From Undaria pinnatifida (lineage: Eukaryota > Sar > Phaeophyceae > Laminariales > Alariaceae): a stretch of 64,000 bases of DNA. Shown here piece by piece: positions 1 through 11,114 of this stretch. Within the stretch, counting starts at the first letter, position 1; each line of letters begins with the position of its first letter. The stretch is taken from contig JABAKD010000021.1 in the NCBI GenBank assembly GCA_012845835.1, forward strand, positions 12,998,295 to 13,062,294, written 5' to 3'. A program made the position numbers and the translations under genes. The notes under the pieces were generated by a model. That model saw only the letters and a program-made list of their open reading frames with translations. It was not told the DNA's origin and made no database searches.

Positions 1-978
1 CGCGCTTCTATGCTGTCAAATTCTTCTTCCGGAAGCTCTTCATTATTGTCCGTAGGATCGGGATTACCCGCTACTCCGGCACTACCTCCTTCTTCCTCAG
101 GCTTGATCACCGATATAGTCTGCTTCTCAATCAAACCTAATAAAGATACGATATCCCTTCTTCAGTCATAGGACAAGCACGTAATACCAGCCCTGGCTCC
201 CATTGGCTACTAGTTACTGACGTAGGTAGCACTAATAATGGTGTCTCATCTGGTATAGCGAATTTTGGTTCTACTATTATGGAGAGTCTTCTCACGTTCC
301 TTTTGAATCACCTCCCAAGTTTGACCTAATTGCTCGCTGATAGTGAACGGCGCAGTCCTCAGCTTTCTCTCCCCCACCGCAAAAATGAACCCGGGGTCAA
401 AAATTCCTGACTGATGTTGGTTGCTTGCATGATTCGCTGCCAGCTGCTCCATTTGCACTCCACTTGCTCGGATCAAATAAACATCAATATCGTAGGATCG
501 GATAATCGAACATCAGGGTGATTGTCAGCTTCAGTTGCAGGTAATGGTAACCGTGACAGTAGGTCAGCGTTGCCATTGGACTTCCCTGGTCTACACTCCA
601 AGGTGTACGTATAGTCTACGCACTCGGAAAATCAAACCATCTTTGCACTCTATTAACTCTCGTTGATAGACTTTCCAGGTTTTTCAACGGTTGATGATCA
701 CTCACTACTACAAAAGGAATACCATAAAACAGTTGTCGGTTCTTCTTGACCGCCCACACAATCGCTGCACACTCCAATTATGTTGCACTTCAGTTTCGCT
801 TATTCGGCAATGTGCTTCTACTAAGAAAATACAGCGGTCGGTTGGATTGATCAGGTTGCATCTGCTCTATCACCGCACCCAACCCATTGACTGATGTATC
901 GGTTATCAGTCGGAAAGGTCTATCTCCTGATATAGCCGCTTTAAAATCTGGAAACGCTAAAGCGTCTGGACTTGACAA
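1..978 (-). pseudogene. RNase H domain and RNase H-integrase linker of element A
   Basis: Read from 978 downward, the translation gives a Ty3-type RNase H. An early stretch has LITDTSVNGLGAVIEQ, with the first catalytic Asp in TDTS. Then come YFLSRSTLPN, a segment with AIVWAVKKNRQLFYG, the SDHQPLKNL motif carrying a catalytic Asp, and the typical end NRVQRWFDF followed after a frame change by RPGKSNGNADLLSRLP. A linker rich in Glu and Pro (PEEEGGSAGVAGNPDPT and NNEELPEEEFDS) reaches base 1. Stops and frame changes near 980, 620 and 480 break it. In the intact family the domain degrades RNA in RNA/DNA hybrids during reverse transcription. Integrase must lie outside the window. Confidence 0.8.
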
Positions 979-984
979 CCGTTT

Positions 985-2497
985 TCATGAAGTCCGCCCT
1001 ATTTCCACATGTTTAACTGTGAATGCGAATTTAACCCCTTTCTTCAAAAGGTTATTCAGTGATCTGGAAACAGTTGCCATTTGTGGCAAAAAGTTCCGAT
1101 AGTACGACAGAGCACCCAACAGTGACCGTAATTTGTTCGCGTTTGTAGGCATCGGAAGCTTGGTCATTGCTTCCACCTCACTAGGACCCGGCTCTATTCC
1201 CATAGCCGTAACACGATGGCCCAAACTTTGATCGTGCGCGCGCCTAAAGGTGCCTTTTTGGGTACTAGTTTTATTTCAAAAGTTGTCAATCTCTCAAAAA
1301 ATCTCTCAAGGTCGCACACATGCTCTGCACCGTTTATAAAAAAAAACACGACATCATCAATAAACAGGCGCACACGCCCTAACCCATCACAAATGCTCAG
1401 CATAAAAGATTGGAACCATCCAGGACTGGATGCAAGGCCCATCGGCATAACCGTCCATTCATAATCGCCATTTTGAGTACACACAGCAGTCAGCAGAATC
1501 GAGTCTTCGTGTTTGACACACTGGAAAAACGCACTAATCGAATCCATAGCGCTGAATACGTTGGCTCCACCAAGGTCTGATAATAAACCATCCACTGTGG
1601 GTAAAGGCATCACCGGAATCATGGACTGGGCGTTCAGTTGTTTGTGGTTGCAAGTCAACCTAATACGACTGTCAGCCTAAACAATGACAACGAGTGGGCT
1701 CGTCCAATTACTATTGAACCGGCGTAATATCCCTGCCAGCACAAGTTTATCAATCTCCCTTTTTACCTTCGCAGCTGGCACAGGGGAGTGCCTGTATGGA
1801 CGTTGTCTCACCAGTTGTGCATCTTTCTTCAAAATGAATGATGCGGAAAGGGTCGACAGTGACATGTCCCAAATCAGTGCTATACTTGGATAATCGATGT
1901 ACATACTTGCATAATAGAGTACCCAACGCGTCAATGCCCTTAGCTGTCCAAAAGTTCTCCTCAAATCAAAGAGTGTATTGCCCTTAAATCTATGGAAATA
2001 ATACTCCATAACCTCAAAAAAGCTTGTTTTTGTGCCGTAGATAAACCAGATAGTACAGTTGCTGGTGGTTCATCAGCCGACCTTTCCGAGTTACCACCAC
2101 CACTGCCAACCACCTCATTTACTGTCGGAATATCGTTGGGAATGATGGCTGCATTATCTAAACTACTCTGTACCAGGCGACCAGGCGGTCGCCACCCACT
2201 CCTAATTGCATACCCTTTTGCACCAGAATTTCATCTTCTTTTACTCGTCGTATGGGGATTTCAGAAATACCTGCCTCAACGATGGCTTCCTGAGGAAACC
2301 ACCCCGGCCCAAACCGGATATAATAAGCCCCCTATTCGGCTTCAGTACCGTCCGCATTTGTGAAGCGTACCAGCAACCATGACATGGCGTTTGGCAATTT
2401 GTGGTTATGACTGGCGACACAGACGATCACACGACCTTTCCCCTCACGTTCCACCATGCCTACTGCGTTATTGATCCACTTTCTGTAACGCTCCTCC
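985..2497 (-). pseudogene. Reverse transcriptase domain of element A
   Basis: From about 2,497 downward a linker (MEERYRKWINNAV, VKEDEILVQKGMQLG) leads into the RT. The fingers segment REIDKLVLAGILRRFNSNW ends in PLVVIV, where an in-frame TAG at 1,677 replaces an expected lysine codon. The same frame then continues through TCNHKQLNAQSM, FSAMDSISAFFQCV with the first catalytic Asp, VMPMGLASSPGWFQ, and the catalytic box LFIDDVVFF, so both aspartates are kept. After a frame change comes the thumb (LPMPTNANKLRSLLGALSYYRNFLP) ending near 985. A further TAG lies near 2,320 in the linker. The RT fold is clear and the copy cannot make a full protein. Confidence 0.87.
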
Positions 2498-2518
2498 ATC
2501 GATTCCAATCAATTTGTA

Positions 2519-3594
2519 TTGGTAACAAAAGTCACAATGGTTGCCTTTTCACTCACGTCTCGATATGTTCCTTATAGGGAATTGCGCCCAGCTGTCCCTA
2601 CATCAGAAGGGCTGGAGAGGATGATGACGGCGATCGTAACTGCGTGCTCGTCGTTCGGGCTTACAGTATCTGAGGCAAAAACGGAGATAATGTGCCTGGA
2701 AACCAAAAGCGGGGGGAAGGTGTCTTCACGATCAATGCAGCCGGCCAGGTTTGCAAACAAACAATCCAGTTTGTATACTTGGGCGGGGCTATGACCGCAG
2801 ACAGAGACCTTAGCATTGAAATAACGAGGCGCCTTCAGAGGGCCTGGGCGTGCTTCCAGCGGTACAAGATGGAAATCTATGATCGCCCGAGTGTGCGTTT
2901 ACGGTTGAAGGTGCGGTTGCTGAAAGCTGAGGTGGTCGAGACACTGCTGTACGGTTGCATGACGTGGAGCCTGAAGAAGCCTGACTATGACAGGCTTCGA
3001 CGGGTTCACCGCTCCATGCTCCTCCGATGCCTTGGATGGCGGAAACAAAAGCGCGACGACCACACCCTATCATACGCCGACGCGCTTGCCCAGACAGATT
3101 CCGAAAGCGTTGAGGCGATAGTGCGCAAACGGAGGATTTTGATTGCGGGATTCGTGGCACGTATGGGGGAGGAGCGTCCGCCACAGAGGGTGATGTTTGG
3201 GGAGTTTGTTGGGGGTAAGGGCTACTCAGGGGGGCAAGAGAAAGACTGGATGGATAATCTGAAGGATAATATTTCGGTCTTTGGAATGAAATTCGAAGGA
3301 TGGCGAAAGGCTGCTCAGAAAGCTGGCAGATGGTTTCTAAGAGTAGAAGAGGGAGCCGAGTTGTTCATGCGGAATTGGCATGAAACGGAGAGACGCAAAG
3401 CTGCAGAGCGACGCGCAAAAGCTGCGGCAGCGCCATCCACTGTTGGCATCTCTAAGCGGCCGGGGGGAGGGGGAAGGGGGGCGGGGGCGGGGAGGGAACT
3501 GGGGGAGGGGGAAAGGGAGGAAGGGGGGAGGGGCGGAAGGGGGAGCGTCATGCCCAAGAGACTGAAGTCTGGGTTTGGCCATCATCGTATTTAA
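2519..3594 (+). pseudogene. LINE reverse transcriptase C-terminal region
   Basis: Two overlapping frames make one protein: 2,519-2,794, then 2,692-3,594 with the frame change near 2,700. Motifs in order are SEGLERMMTAIVTACSSFGL (end of palm), LTVSEAKTEIMCL, FVYLGGAMTADRDLSIEI (thumb start), RLKVRLLKAEVVETLLYGC, MTWSLKKPDYDRLRRVHRSM, and RKRRILIAGFVARMGEERPP. This is the usual end of a LINE RT after the catalytic YADD box. The YADD box and endonuclease are missing. The last 60 residues are Lys/Ala-rich and then Gly/Arg/Glu low complexity. Non-functional because truncated and frameshifted. Confidence 0.85.
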
Positions 3595-3756
3595 AGTTGT
3601 GGGCCTTCTAGTCGCCGTCACAAGATAGCATAAAACCGCCCTGACTTATTCGCCATGTTGCGTTCTTTCCCAGGTGCCATTGATGATGGACGTGATACCC
3701 TCTGTTAGCCCAATGCCATCTTTAGACAGTCCCTAGGGTCTGCTAGTATGACATTT

Positions 3757-3930
3757 TTCTTTCCTTCTTTTTTTTTTTTTTTGTTATTTCCTTGCTTCCT
3801 CATCTTGTCTTTTCTTGCTCGTCTTGTTATTTTTTCTCTTTTCTTGCCTTTGTTCGTTTTGTTTCGGTTCTCTTCTCTTCTCTTTCCTTCCCTTTGTCTT
3901 CGTTTCTTTTCTTTGTTTTCTTTTTCTCCA
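3757..3930 (+). repeat. T/C-rich tract in the LINE 3' region
   Basis: About 170 bases are almost all T and C, with a run of T near 3,770. Open frames over it encode only Phe/Leu/Ser strings and are not credible proteins. It probably belongs to the LINE 3' untranslated part. Confidence 0.6.
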
Positions 3931-4124
3931 ATTGACTCATGCCTGTCGTGCGTATGCGTAGTGATAGATACTACGTGTAACATATACGTGGTAGTCTTGG
4001 GTGGCAATCGGAATATTCGTTTTTTCCAGGCGTGAGTAGTGAGACGTTCCGGCCTGGACATGGCACATTGTAGACTGACTCCCGATTTCAATTTTATATG
4101 TTTCTGGTGGAGGCATGAATGGCG

Positions 4125-5150
4125 TCAGCAGTGATATATGCGTGTACCACCTTGGGTTGTGTGTGTGTTTTCCCTGGGGTATTCCTCAGCTCCAGAGTGA
4201 CTGGAGCCTGTCCTGTCACCACGGACTTGATTATGCAAGTTAATGTGAGAACAACAACAACAACCAAGCAAAACATCCACCGTCATTGCTTCTTCTTCTG
4301 GTACAACATGAGCAAACACAACTAAACAGACGGTCGGGGACCTGACCGACCCTCGATCTGTTTTCTTTAAGTTTTCCAACTGAAGGTTTAGACGTACATA
4401 GCTAGAGGTTATCAAGGGTACTCCGTGGAAACCTCGCCGAGGTTTTGGTGCTATCTCCGTCCTTCCATCACCCGAACCAGACCCACAAGCAAGCATTTCC
4501 TGCCTTACCTTTTCCTTGATAACGGATGCAGGGCTTCCCGTATCCAATAGTGCAGTGCATGCTCGTGTCCGCAACATTGTGCTGCCCCTGAAAAGCCGTA
4601 TCTTCGCCGTATGGTCCCGTCTATCCATAATTACCTTTCCGCCCACTCCCCGGGTAAATTCGGATAAATAATTTGCGCGTTCTCCTCTCACCAAACACAT
4701 ACGTTTCGGACGGAACAGGGGAAAAGGACTATCGGAATAGTACCATGTCCACTGATGTAAAACATAAACTCTGCTGCGGACATTTTCGGGGTCAGAAAAT
4801 ATTGTATCTCCATTTTCCCTGCTATCCTTACCACCTGCTGAACCTGTCTCAGCATTGGAAACAACCGGGGTCTTGTCAGATGCATTGACGGCACCAACCC
4901 GGTCTGGATCCGGTCTTAGCTCGCATTGATAGTCGTATATACTACCTAATTTCGGAAATCCGAGAACTCGACAATTCCTCTCTCGCGTTTCAGGACCCGG
5001 GACTTCATTTGTACCAACAACCATGTTTTCTACAGGTCTTGGCGGGGTTTGTTTTACCTGCGCACCATTGGGTGTGCCCTTTCCTGGCCAACACCACACT
5101 CGCTTTGGCCTACGAATACCCCTTCCCGAAAGTACTCTGGCGCTAATCAT
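4125..5150 (-). pseudogene. Aspartic protease region of element A (open frame, C-terminus cut by LINE)
   Basis: A 341-codon open frame. Residues 1-190 are a basic/acidic linker without recognised domain. Near residue 200 is CTALLDTGSPASVIKEKV, the retropepsin active-site motif (DTGS) with the following helix. VVPEEEAMTVDVLLG resembles the region near the second half of the fold. From about 4,262 downward the sequence turns into a (TTG)n run and unrelated residues, which is where the LINE 3' tail begins. The protease would cleave gag-pol in the intact element. The frame is unusually well kept for such a decayed copy. Confidence 0.75.
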
Positions 5151-5763
5151 TCTATCGTAGCACCTTCCTACTTTTCGTTGATCGGCTAAAGGGGGTGCGC
5201 TTACTTCCCCTACAGCAATAGAGATAGACTCGAATTCGGTTTCACTGTCCGCTGCTACACTTATCTCAACTTCGCCGCTCCGGACTCACATTTTTTCTGG
5301 GGGGCTATTCCAGTGATCCATACGGTTCGGACAGTCACAACTCGGCATGGTGCCCGACACAACGGGTTGTGTAGAAAGGGAAGACGCAGAACTGATGCTC
5401 GACGGAGATCTGAGGTAATTCCTTCACTACCAGAGCGGCAACTAAAATTTGAATGCCCACCCTCACCGTTCTCAAACAGATGGCACCCTGTTTTATGGCC
5501 AGGAACTGCAGTGTGCAATACAGTTCCGACCGAATTTCCATATTTCGCAGCCACAGGTTTATGGAACTAGGGAAGAGACAGCCGCAATGCTTCCGGTGCG
5601 GGGGCCAACCTACCGTTGCCATTTCTTGTATTAATGCGATTTCTCTCGTGGTCTCTCTGTACCCATTGACACAGGCGCTGTTGCCAACGGCGCCATCTCT
5701 TTTCAGCCTCATCTAAGGTACCATCACCAACAGCAGGATTAATTAATTCGGAGCGATTTAAAT

Positions 5764-7783
5764 TTATTTCATACATTCTCTAGCGAAATGATTCTCATCT
5801 CCACAGTTTAGACAGCGTGGCCCATATGATGCGCGGGCAGCATCACACTTTTCTGGCGATTTGAACAGCACGTAAAATGGAGGGTCCTTATTATCACACG
5901 TGCGAACCCACCGCGTTCCCTCACGATGGCATGCACACGCCTAAATTCCTTACGCTTGTCCTCGAAATATTCGTCTTCGACCGACATTATCCCGCCGTAC
6001 TGCCTACCACGAGAGGCGTGGTGGTATACCCTACTAATAATTTTGTGCGTTGCCACCCTTCCTGACAAACGCAGCGACGCGGTCGCACGCGTCTGGTTGA
6101 GAGCGAGGTCTTTCGAAGACTTCATGAGCTAATCTACACTGTTGAACGGCAAAGTACGCAACTTCCTTCCCGCAAATATTTGAGCACCCAAACCCCCAAA
6201 CTGATCGACAACCCCAGTTTTAATGGCTATTAGTAGGGTGCCATCTTCTGGAGCAACACTCCTCAAACACCGCACGTTTCCCAATAACGTCAACTCAAAC
6301 AGGTACGTACTAAAAGGTGTTCCTGCCGGGACAACCGATTATTGCAATGCCTTCATAACTGCTGCAGATGTCGCTGTACTCAGGTGTCTACATAAAATCC
6401 GTATAACGTGCTGCAAAACGTCCAGACCTGACCGTTTAGAATCTTAGAGCCTTCCTCCTTGTGCGAACGCATCGGACACTATACCCTTTAGCGCCGATAC
6501 CTGGGAAGCGGTTGGACGAACAGCACGGAGAACGTGGCGCTCAATGCACACTTTCCCAATTTTTGTCCACGATAAAGGGTGAAAATCATCACACGCGATA
6601 CGGAGACTGCACACGGCATCACGCAAGGCTGACGTGAACTTTACCAAGTCAAAAACGTTATTGGTAGAACTGAACGGAATAGGGGGTATGGGCATCAATA
6701 CACGTGTATCCACACGCGCATATGTCTTGCGCGTTGCGGTTCGTTGTTCCAATCTGGGAAGGTCATCATCCAGCAAGTTCTGAACAACTGGCGAAGCTAC
6801 AATCGGTACTGTTGGAGAAACATTACCTGCGGAATTTGCATTTGCAACAGCAGTCACGGGCTCAGTCACGACAGCTGAGACCACCCCGGGCCCCAAATCA
6901 GCCGTATTACTCTGACCTACCCCGCCAGCCGGCAAAAATTCGTGACCAAGTACACAACGCCCAGTATCACCGTGACTTCCATCGTAACCCAACCCAACAG
7001 TGCCGCCTATACTCGGACCACCACCCAAAACACCACCTGCTATAGGGACTCATTCCGCAACGCCACCACAATAATCACCACTAACGCCACCCTCCAAACC
7101 ACCAACTACCCTTTCCGCTACTCCAACCAACTCGTCGCACCTTTTACAACCTTGCCTCCTGGCACCTCGGTGACCTTGATGATGCTGACCACAATCCTAG
7201 GCATGGTAACGGTCGTCACGGGAACCTTTGTTGTGGTGAGTCCCTTCATGCCCGGGCCCGGAGACGTTTGCATTGACCCTTCCTGGTCATCCGCCATTTG
7301 CTGAGGGGGGGGGAACCGCGGCGGGTGAGCTGGTCCTACCGGAGTCATGGAGACGGTGGTAGCAGACGAGGACGATCCCCCTGCCACCGATGGTGCTGAC
7401 GGAGTTTCCCCCATGCATGCTAATGCCATCTCCTGGATGTCCTAATGGGGCGTCCCCGGGCAAGACGCTTGTACCACCTTATAAAGCTCTATTTGGCGCC
7501 TCATACTCGCCACCACCGGATTTTCACCTGCTACGTCGAGTCCGGTCGCCGCTGGTGCAGAGGTTGGTGCCGTCGTCGCTGCCCCAGGCACGGGAGGCGG
7601 CCTGGGCGGAAGGGACACAACAGGAACCGACGGAGTAACAGCTAGTGCAGAAGTAGTCGCGGCCAACGATGATGGTGTCACCCGCAAAGCAGCAGCGGCT
7701 GATGCCGCAGACGAATTAGTAGCTTCCGCTGCTGCCTCCGTCAAAGATGCAGCAACAGACGAAGAGGGTGCGAATGCCGCCAT
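5764..7783 (-). pseudogene. Gag middle and C-terminal part of element A with CCHC zinc knuckle
   Basis: Gag continues from 7,783 (Ala/Ser/Pro-rich, then ASMRRQIELYKVVQASCPG), hits an in-frame TAG at 7,442 and goes on in the same frame (DIQEMALACMGETPSAPSV). After a frame change, 7,028-6,444 encodes a Val/Thr-rich stretch and a possible capsid-like segment (FDLVKFTSALRDAVCSLRI). The end is a clean zinc knuckle at 5,773-5,814, C-LN-C-GDEN-H-FARE-C (CX2CX4HX4C), followed by Met-Lys-stop at 5,764. The knuckle binds RNA in intact gag. The part 5,820-6,440 is broken into several frames. Confidence 0.7.
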
Positions 7784-8937
7784 GTCACGCGCCAGGCTGC
7801 TCGAGCCTCAACGTGGCGCTGAGAGGCTTTCCACTCCCCCGTTGGCAAGATAGGCTTGCCCGCCGCATCAGCAGCACGGACCGCTGGGACGCGCGCTGCT
7901 TCCCGTTGTGCTCTTTTATCATTAGTATCCGCCGTTGCAGCTGCTACTGCTGCGGCGGCTCGGTCAACAAGTGCTTTCTGCCCACTTTCGTCAGCAACCG
8001 CCCGGTGCAACAGATTATTGGTAGTTGCGTGTATGCCATCATAGGCTGCCTGGTTTTTCCTTTCCCTTTCTTTTTGTACTCGTAGTTGCGCCGCCAATGT
8101 TTGCGATATATCTGCTTCCTCTTTCTTAACCTTACCCCACTGTAATACAATGTTCTGGAGTTTTCGCTCCAGGTCCTTACGCTCCCTGGCAAAACGGCGG
8201 TGTGCTGCCTCCAAGGCAGCCACGGCAGGAGAGGTTGTCTCCTGTTGTTTTTTGTCTGCAGTGAATTCCGCAGCAGCACGATCTACCTCCGCACGAGAAC
8301 GGGAGGCTTCATTTTGCAGTTCCGGAATTTTTCGTTTCGCAGCGCGTGAGGAACGTCCGCGGGAACGACCGGGGGAAAGCAGATAAGCGAATCTATTAGC
8401 GGTGGCTACGGCGGGACGCGACCAGTCCTCAGGGGACGTCGGCGCAGAGTCAACAGGAACTGCTACTCTTGTCGGTGAACCCGAATCAGAGTCTGTGTCT
8501 GAGTACACCGGGGTGTCGGTACTGAAACTTCCAACGGAGCGCACGACTTTTTCACCGGCAGCTTCCTGGACCGCCCGTTCGGCCGCGTCGGCGGCATTAA
8601 CTTCCACCTCAACGGCGCGAGCTAACATTTTATCCGTCTCATATCTGCGATGCGTGACAGCTACGGGGGGCGCCACAGCTGGTCCCCCAGGCTTCCTAGG
8701 CTCCACCTTCACCCTGTGGGTGCGACCATCTTGGACTACCCCGGGCACGATGGCCCCACCAGGCCCTGTGGCCGTGGTCACCACGCTCGCACTAGGATCG
8801 AAGCCTACTGCTCGCATACGATCTTCATGCGACCAACCCAAACGTGAAAATAACATGCTCAAATCCGCAACGTCTGATTCCGACGGCGGACGACCCAACT
8901 CAGACAGAGCTCTTACCGCGTCAACAGGCCCAGACAC
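7741..8937 (-). CDS. Gag N-terminal part of element A, coiled-coil rich
   Basis: A 398-codon open frame starting with MSGPVDAVRALSELG. Residues 1-60 are Leu-rich. Residues 150-200 are Ser/Asp/Pro-rich (YSDTDSDSGSPT). Residues 205-330 are strongly charged with heptad spacing (KRKIPELQNEASRSRAEVD, RFARERKDLERKLQNIVLQW), predicted coiled coil. Residues 320-370 are Ala-rich. The last 12 residues are out of frame; the true continuation resumes at 7,783, so a one-base indel lies near 7,785. Gag identity is inferred from position upstream of the CCHC knuckle and protease, not from a known domain. Confidence 0.6.
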   Translation of the reverse strand: MSGPVDAVRALSELGRPPSESDVADLSMLFSRLGWSHEDRMRAVGFDPSASVVTTATGPGGAIVPGVVQDGRTHRVKVEPRKPGGPAVAPPVAVTHRRYETDKMLARAVEVEVNAADAAERAVQEAAGEKVVRSVGSFSTDTPVYSDTDSDSGSPTRVAVPVDSAPTSPEDWSRPAVATANRFAYLLSPGRSRGRSSRAAKRKIPELQNEASRSRAEVDRAAAEFTADKKQQETTSPAVAALEAAHRRFARERKDLERKLQNIVLQWGKVKKEEADISQTLAAQLRVQKERERKNQAAYDGIHATTNNLLHRAVADESGQKALVDRAAAAVAAATADTNDKRAQREAARVPAVRAADAAGKPILPTGEWKASQRHVEARAAWRVTWRHSHPLRLLLHL

Positions 8938-9649
8938 ATCAGAAGGCGCGGAGGCAGCAACTGGTCCAGGCGCTGGGCCCTTTCCCTCCGACGAGGGAGG
9001 AACGTCGGGGAAAGGCGTGGTGTCGTTTCCTCTTTTCCCTCCCTTGCCAGGCGGGAAGGACGGCGGGTTTCGGGCTATTTAGCTGCGGCAGCATCCCGGT
9101 ACGACATAAAACGCACAGAAAAATCCAGGAGGCATTCTGGCGCCTGCGACATTGGCGGGTTGTTGGGATAGGGTTTGAGGAGAGTACCCCAACATGCGAG
9201 AACGGACTATCCTGACCCGAAAAAGTACCACCGTCGCTACTCCCTCACGAGCACGTTGCTTGCCCGGCAAAAAGTCCGCAAGCGGGCGGAAGGGCGGGCG
9301 GTGAATCTTTTTGGGCCGAAAATTTTCGTACGCCGGGGGTTTGCTTGCTCACTTTTTGAGACGAAAAAGTACGTACGCGAGGAGTTTGCTGATTCGTAGT
9401 GGCAGGCGACCCGCTACCGTGTTGCATGTCCGTACTGGTGCGACGCGCAGCAACACTACCGTCATGACTGTGAGGTACGTAACGAGGCGACGACACCCCC
9501 ATACTCAAAGCAGTATCCGACAGATCAAGAGAATGAGTGGGCGACGAACAGCATTAGACGGTGAAACACCATTTTGAATCATGCTACTCGTGGCTTCTTC
9601 TTAGTCAGATGCGCTACTCGTTTCATGACGGCGATAAAGCTCACGGCCC
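8938..9649. other. No gene seen; probable leader/LTR remnant of element A
   Basis: Short frames only, no domain. Position suggests the 5' untranslated part or LTR of element A. The last four bases (GCCC, 9,646-9,649) are the left target duplication of element B. Confidence 0.4.
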
Positions 9650-9930
9650 TGGAGACACGCCTAAGCTAGGCAAGGCTTACTGACCATAACATGTCCCCCC
9701 TTGGCCTGAGGGGGGCCGATCAGCGCCTTTCATGTGCTAGGAAAGGAGAGAGAAGTTGTTGTATTAGCTTCGAACACAAGAAAACAAGCGATCTTGACTT
9801 CCTCCCCGAGTCCCCATATCATAATCCAGAAGAGGATAAGTAGAAACCCCTACTACAGTTGTCTTCAGATCTAAATGACGTTCACACACCACATCATATC
9901 CTCTACAGTCAATCATGACCACGAAGATCA

Positions 9931-9935
9931 ACTGT
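9931..9935 (+). repeat. Target-site duplication of the DNA transposon (left copy)
   Basis: ACTGT at 9,931-9,935 is repeated at 11,330-11,334, while the uninterrupted right LTR has ACTGT once at the same point. A 3-bp CTG duplication with ends starting TTAGG is an equally possible reading. Confidence 0.8.
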
Positions 9936-10436
9936 TAGGTCTGGGACTGGAAGTCGATTTGACTTTAAAAAATGGCAGATCTATTCGCGAAAACCACTAA
10001 AAGTCCGAAAAAATGTTTCGGAGAAAAAAGTTGCACAGACTTTTATTACTTGGTTTAAACTGAATTAATGTTCGACGGGGTATCACAAAATTCTCGACAC
10101 AGGAGGCGAGTTGGATCCTGAAATTTGACAGACACATGTAATCAGTGTAAATGGAGGGAACCACGCATTATTCAAAACCTTCCGTTATACTTTGAAGTCT
10201 AATCGGACGGAAATGTGCGGGAAAACTCGTGTTTCCTGCTTATTTTCGTCTCTTGCTTAACGGGGTCGAACTGCTGCAACTGGGAGTTGGTAAAACACCC
10301 GTATTTCCCTCCGCCGGGACGTGGCGGAGACAGCAAAGCAATCCGCTCTCAAATCAGTAAATAGCCGGCGAAAAGTTCCTGAAACAAAATTGGCCCCATT
10401 GGATCATTCTGGCAGAGTGATCGTTCAAAAATAGCC

Positions 10437-11003
10437 ATGGGCAACTCGAAAAAACCTGAAGGCACCGGACCAAAAGGGAAAAAAATCAAAGCTTTGCAAA
10501 AGGTCAAGGAGGCTTACCAGATGCGTACCGGGACCACGACGGCAGATACGGGCGTGGCTACACGCCGGCCGCTTGCCATCCAGCGCGGCGGTGTCGAGGC
10601 GGCCGAGGGCGTCCGTGACCGGGCCGTGAAGCAGCGCGCTGTGAGCCGGGTCGAGGCCGCTGAGGCAAAGTCTTTGCTGCAAGTTGTCTCTCGTCAGTTG
10701 TCCGAGGAGAAAAACAAATTCAACCTGGAGCAGGACGTCCGGCACGAGTCAGATGCAGCCTCGGCCCAAACCCGAGTCGAGCTATACGCACAGCAGCAAC
10801 TTTCCCGCGAGCTAGAGGTGAAGCGTGCTGCGTCGGAGGCACGCGAGATAGAGTTGGGAAAGACGATGAAGGAGGTTCGCAAAAAAGGAAAAACTGCGGC
10901 ACTGCTGCATAATAACACCATCGTGGAGGAATTCGCATGCACAGGCCTGCAGTCGACCATGTTGCCGGAGGGCCCATCAGAAGATGTGCTCCGCCCACGC
11001 TAG
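10437..11003 (+). CDS. Unrecognised basic coiled-coil protein carried by the DNA transposon
   Basis: 188 codons, uninterrupted, with a good start context (GCC ATG GG). The N-terminus is Lys/Gly-rich (NSKKPEGTGPKGKKIK), suggesting nucleic-acid binding or nuclear targeting. Residues 55-165 are Glu/Lys/Arg/Gln-rich with heptad spacing (EEKNKFNLEQDVRHESD, RVELYAQQQLSRELEVKR, EIELGKTMKEVRKKGKT), predicted coiled coil. No Cys/His cluster or catalytic triad is visible. It could be an accessory protein of the transposon or a captured gene fragment. It is the only undamaged frame in this part of the window. Function unknown. Confidence 0.6.
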   Translation: MGNSKKPEGTGPKGKKIKALQKVKEAYQMRTGTTTADTGVATRRPLAIQRGGVEAAEGVRDRAVKQRAVSRVEAAEAKSLLQVVSRQLSEEKNKFNLEQDVRHESDAASAQTRVELYAQQQLSRELEVKRAASEAREIELGKTMKEVRKKGKTAALLHNNTIVEEFACTGLQSTMLPEGPSEDVLRPR

Positions 11004-11052
11004 CTGTCCCTTGAGTACGCTGCTACATGCGAGGGGCAGAGCAGCACCTCGG

Positions 11053-11114
11053 GCAGCAGCAGCAGCAGCAGCAGCAAAAGCAAAAGCAGCAGCAGCAGCA
11101 GCAGAAGCAGCAGC
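11053..11114 (+). repeat. (CAG/CAA)n-like trinucleotide tract
   Basis: Interrupted (GCA)n run with AAAGCA interruptions, just after the stop of the coiled-coil frame and within the same transposon. Confidence 0.9.

Larger units (their letters stand above)
2519..4262 (+). mobile_element. 5'-truncated LINE (non-LTR retrotransposon) inserted in element A
   Basis: A plus-strand non-LTR RT C-terminus is followed by a pyrimidine-rich 3' region and a short (ACA)n tail at 4,250-4,262. It sits exactly between the protease (reading frame interrupted after VDVLLG near 4,262) and the RT linker of the oppositely oriented element A. Severe 5' truncation and a simple-repeat 3' tail are typical of target-primed reverse transcription. 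The 5' edge is uncertain within 2,500-2,610, because recognisable RT homology starts near 2,608. No target-site duplication could be made out. Confidence 0.7.
1..8937 (-). mobile_element. Ty3/gypsy-type LTR retrotransposon, element A (integrase end cut by window edge)
   Basis: On the minus strand the order is gag, CCHC zinc knuckle, aspartic protease, RT, RNase H and then the RNase H-integrase linker at the left edge. That is the Ty3/gypsy order. The gag start is near 8,937, and the integrase and 3' LTR would lie left of base 1. A plus-strand LINE fragment separates protease from RT. Gag has frameshifts and an in-frame TAG, and RT has an in-frame TAG, so the copy is dead. I could not define its 5' LTR. 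The stretch 8,938-9,649 is the expected place, and element B begins at 9,650. Family assignment rests on domain order and on the RT and RNase H motifs. Confidence 0.85.

Noticed and set aside
3705-4091. Frames over the T/C-rich tract (poly Phe/Leu; Lys/Arg/Glu on the other strand)
   Set aside because: Low-complexity translation of a LINE 3' region.
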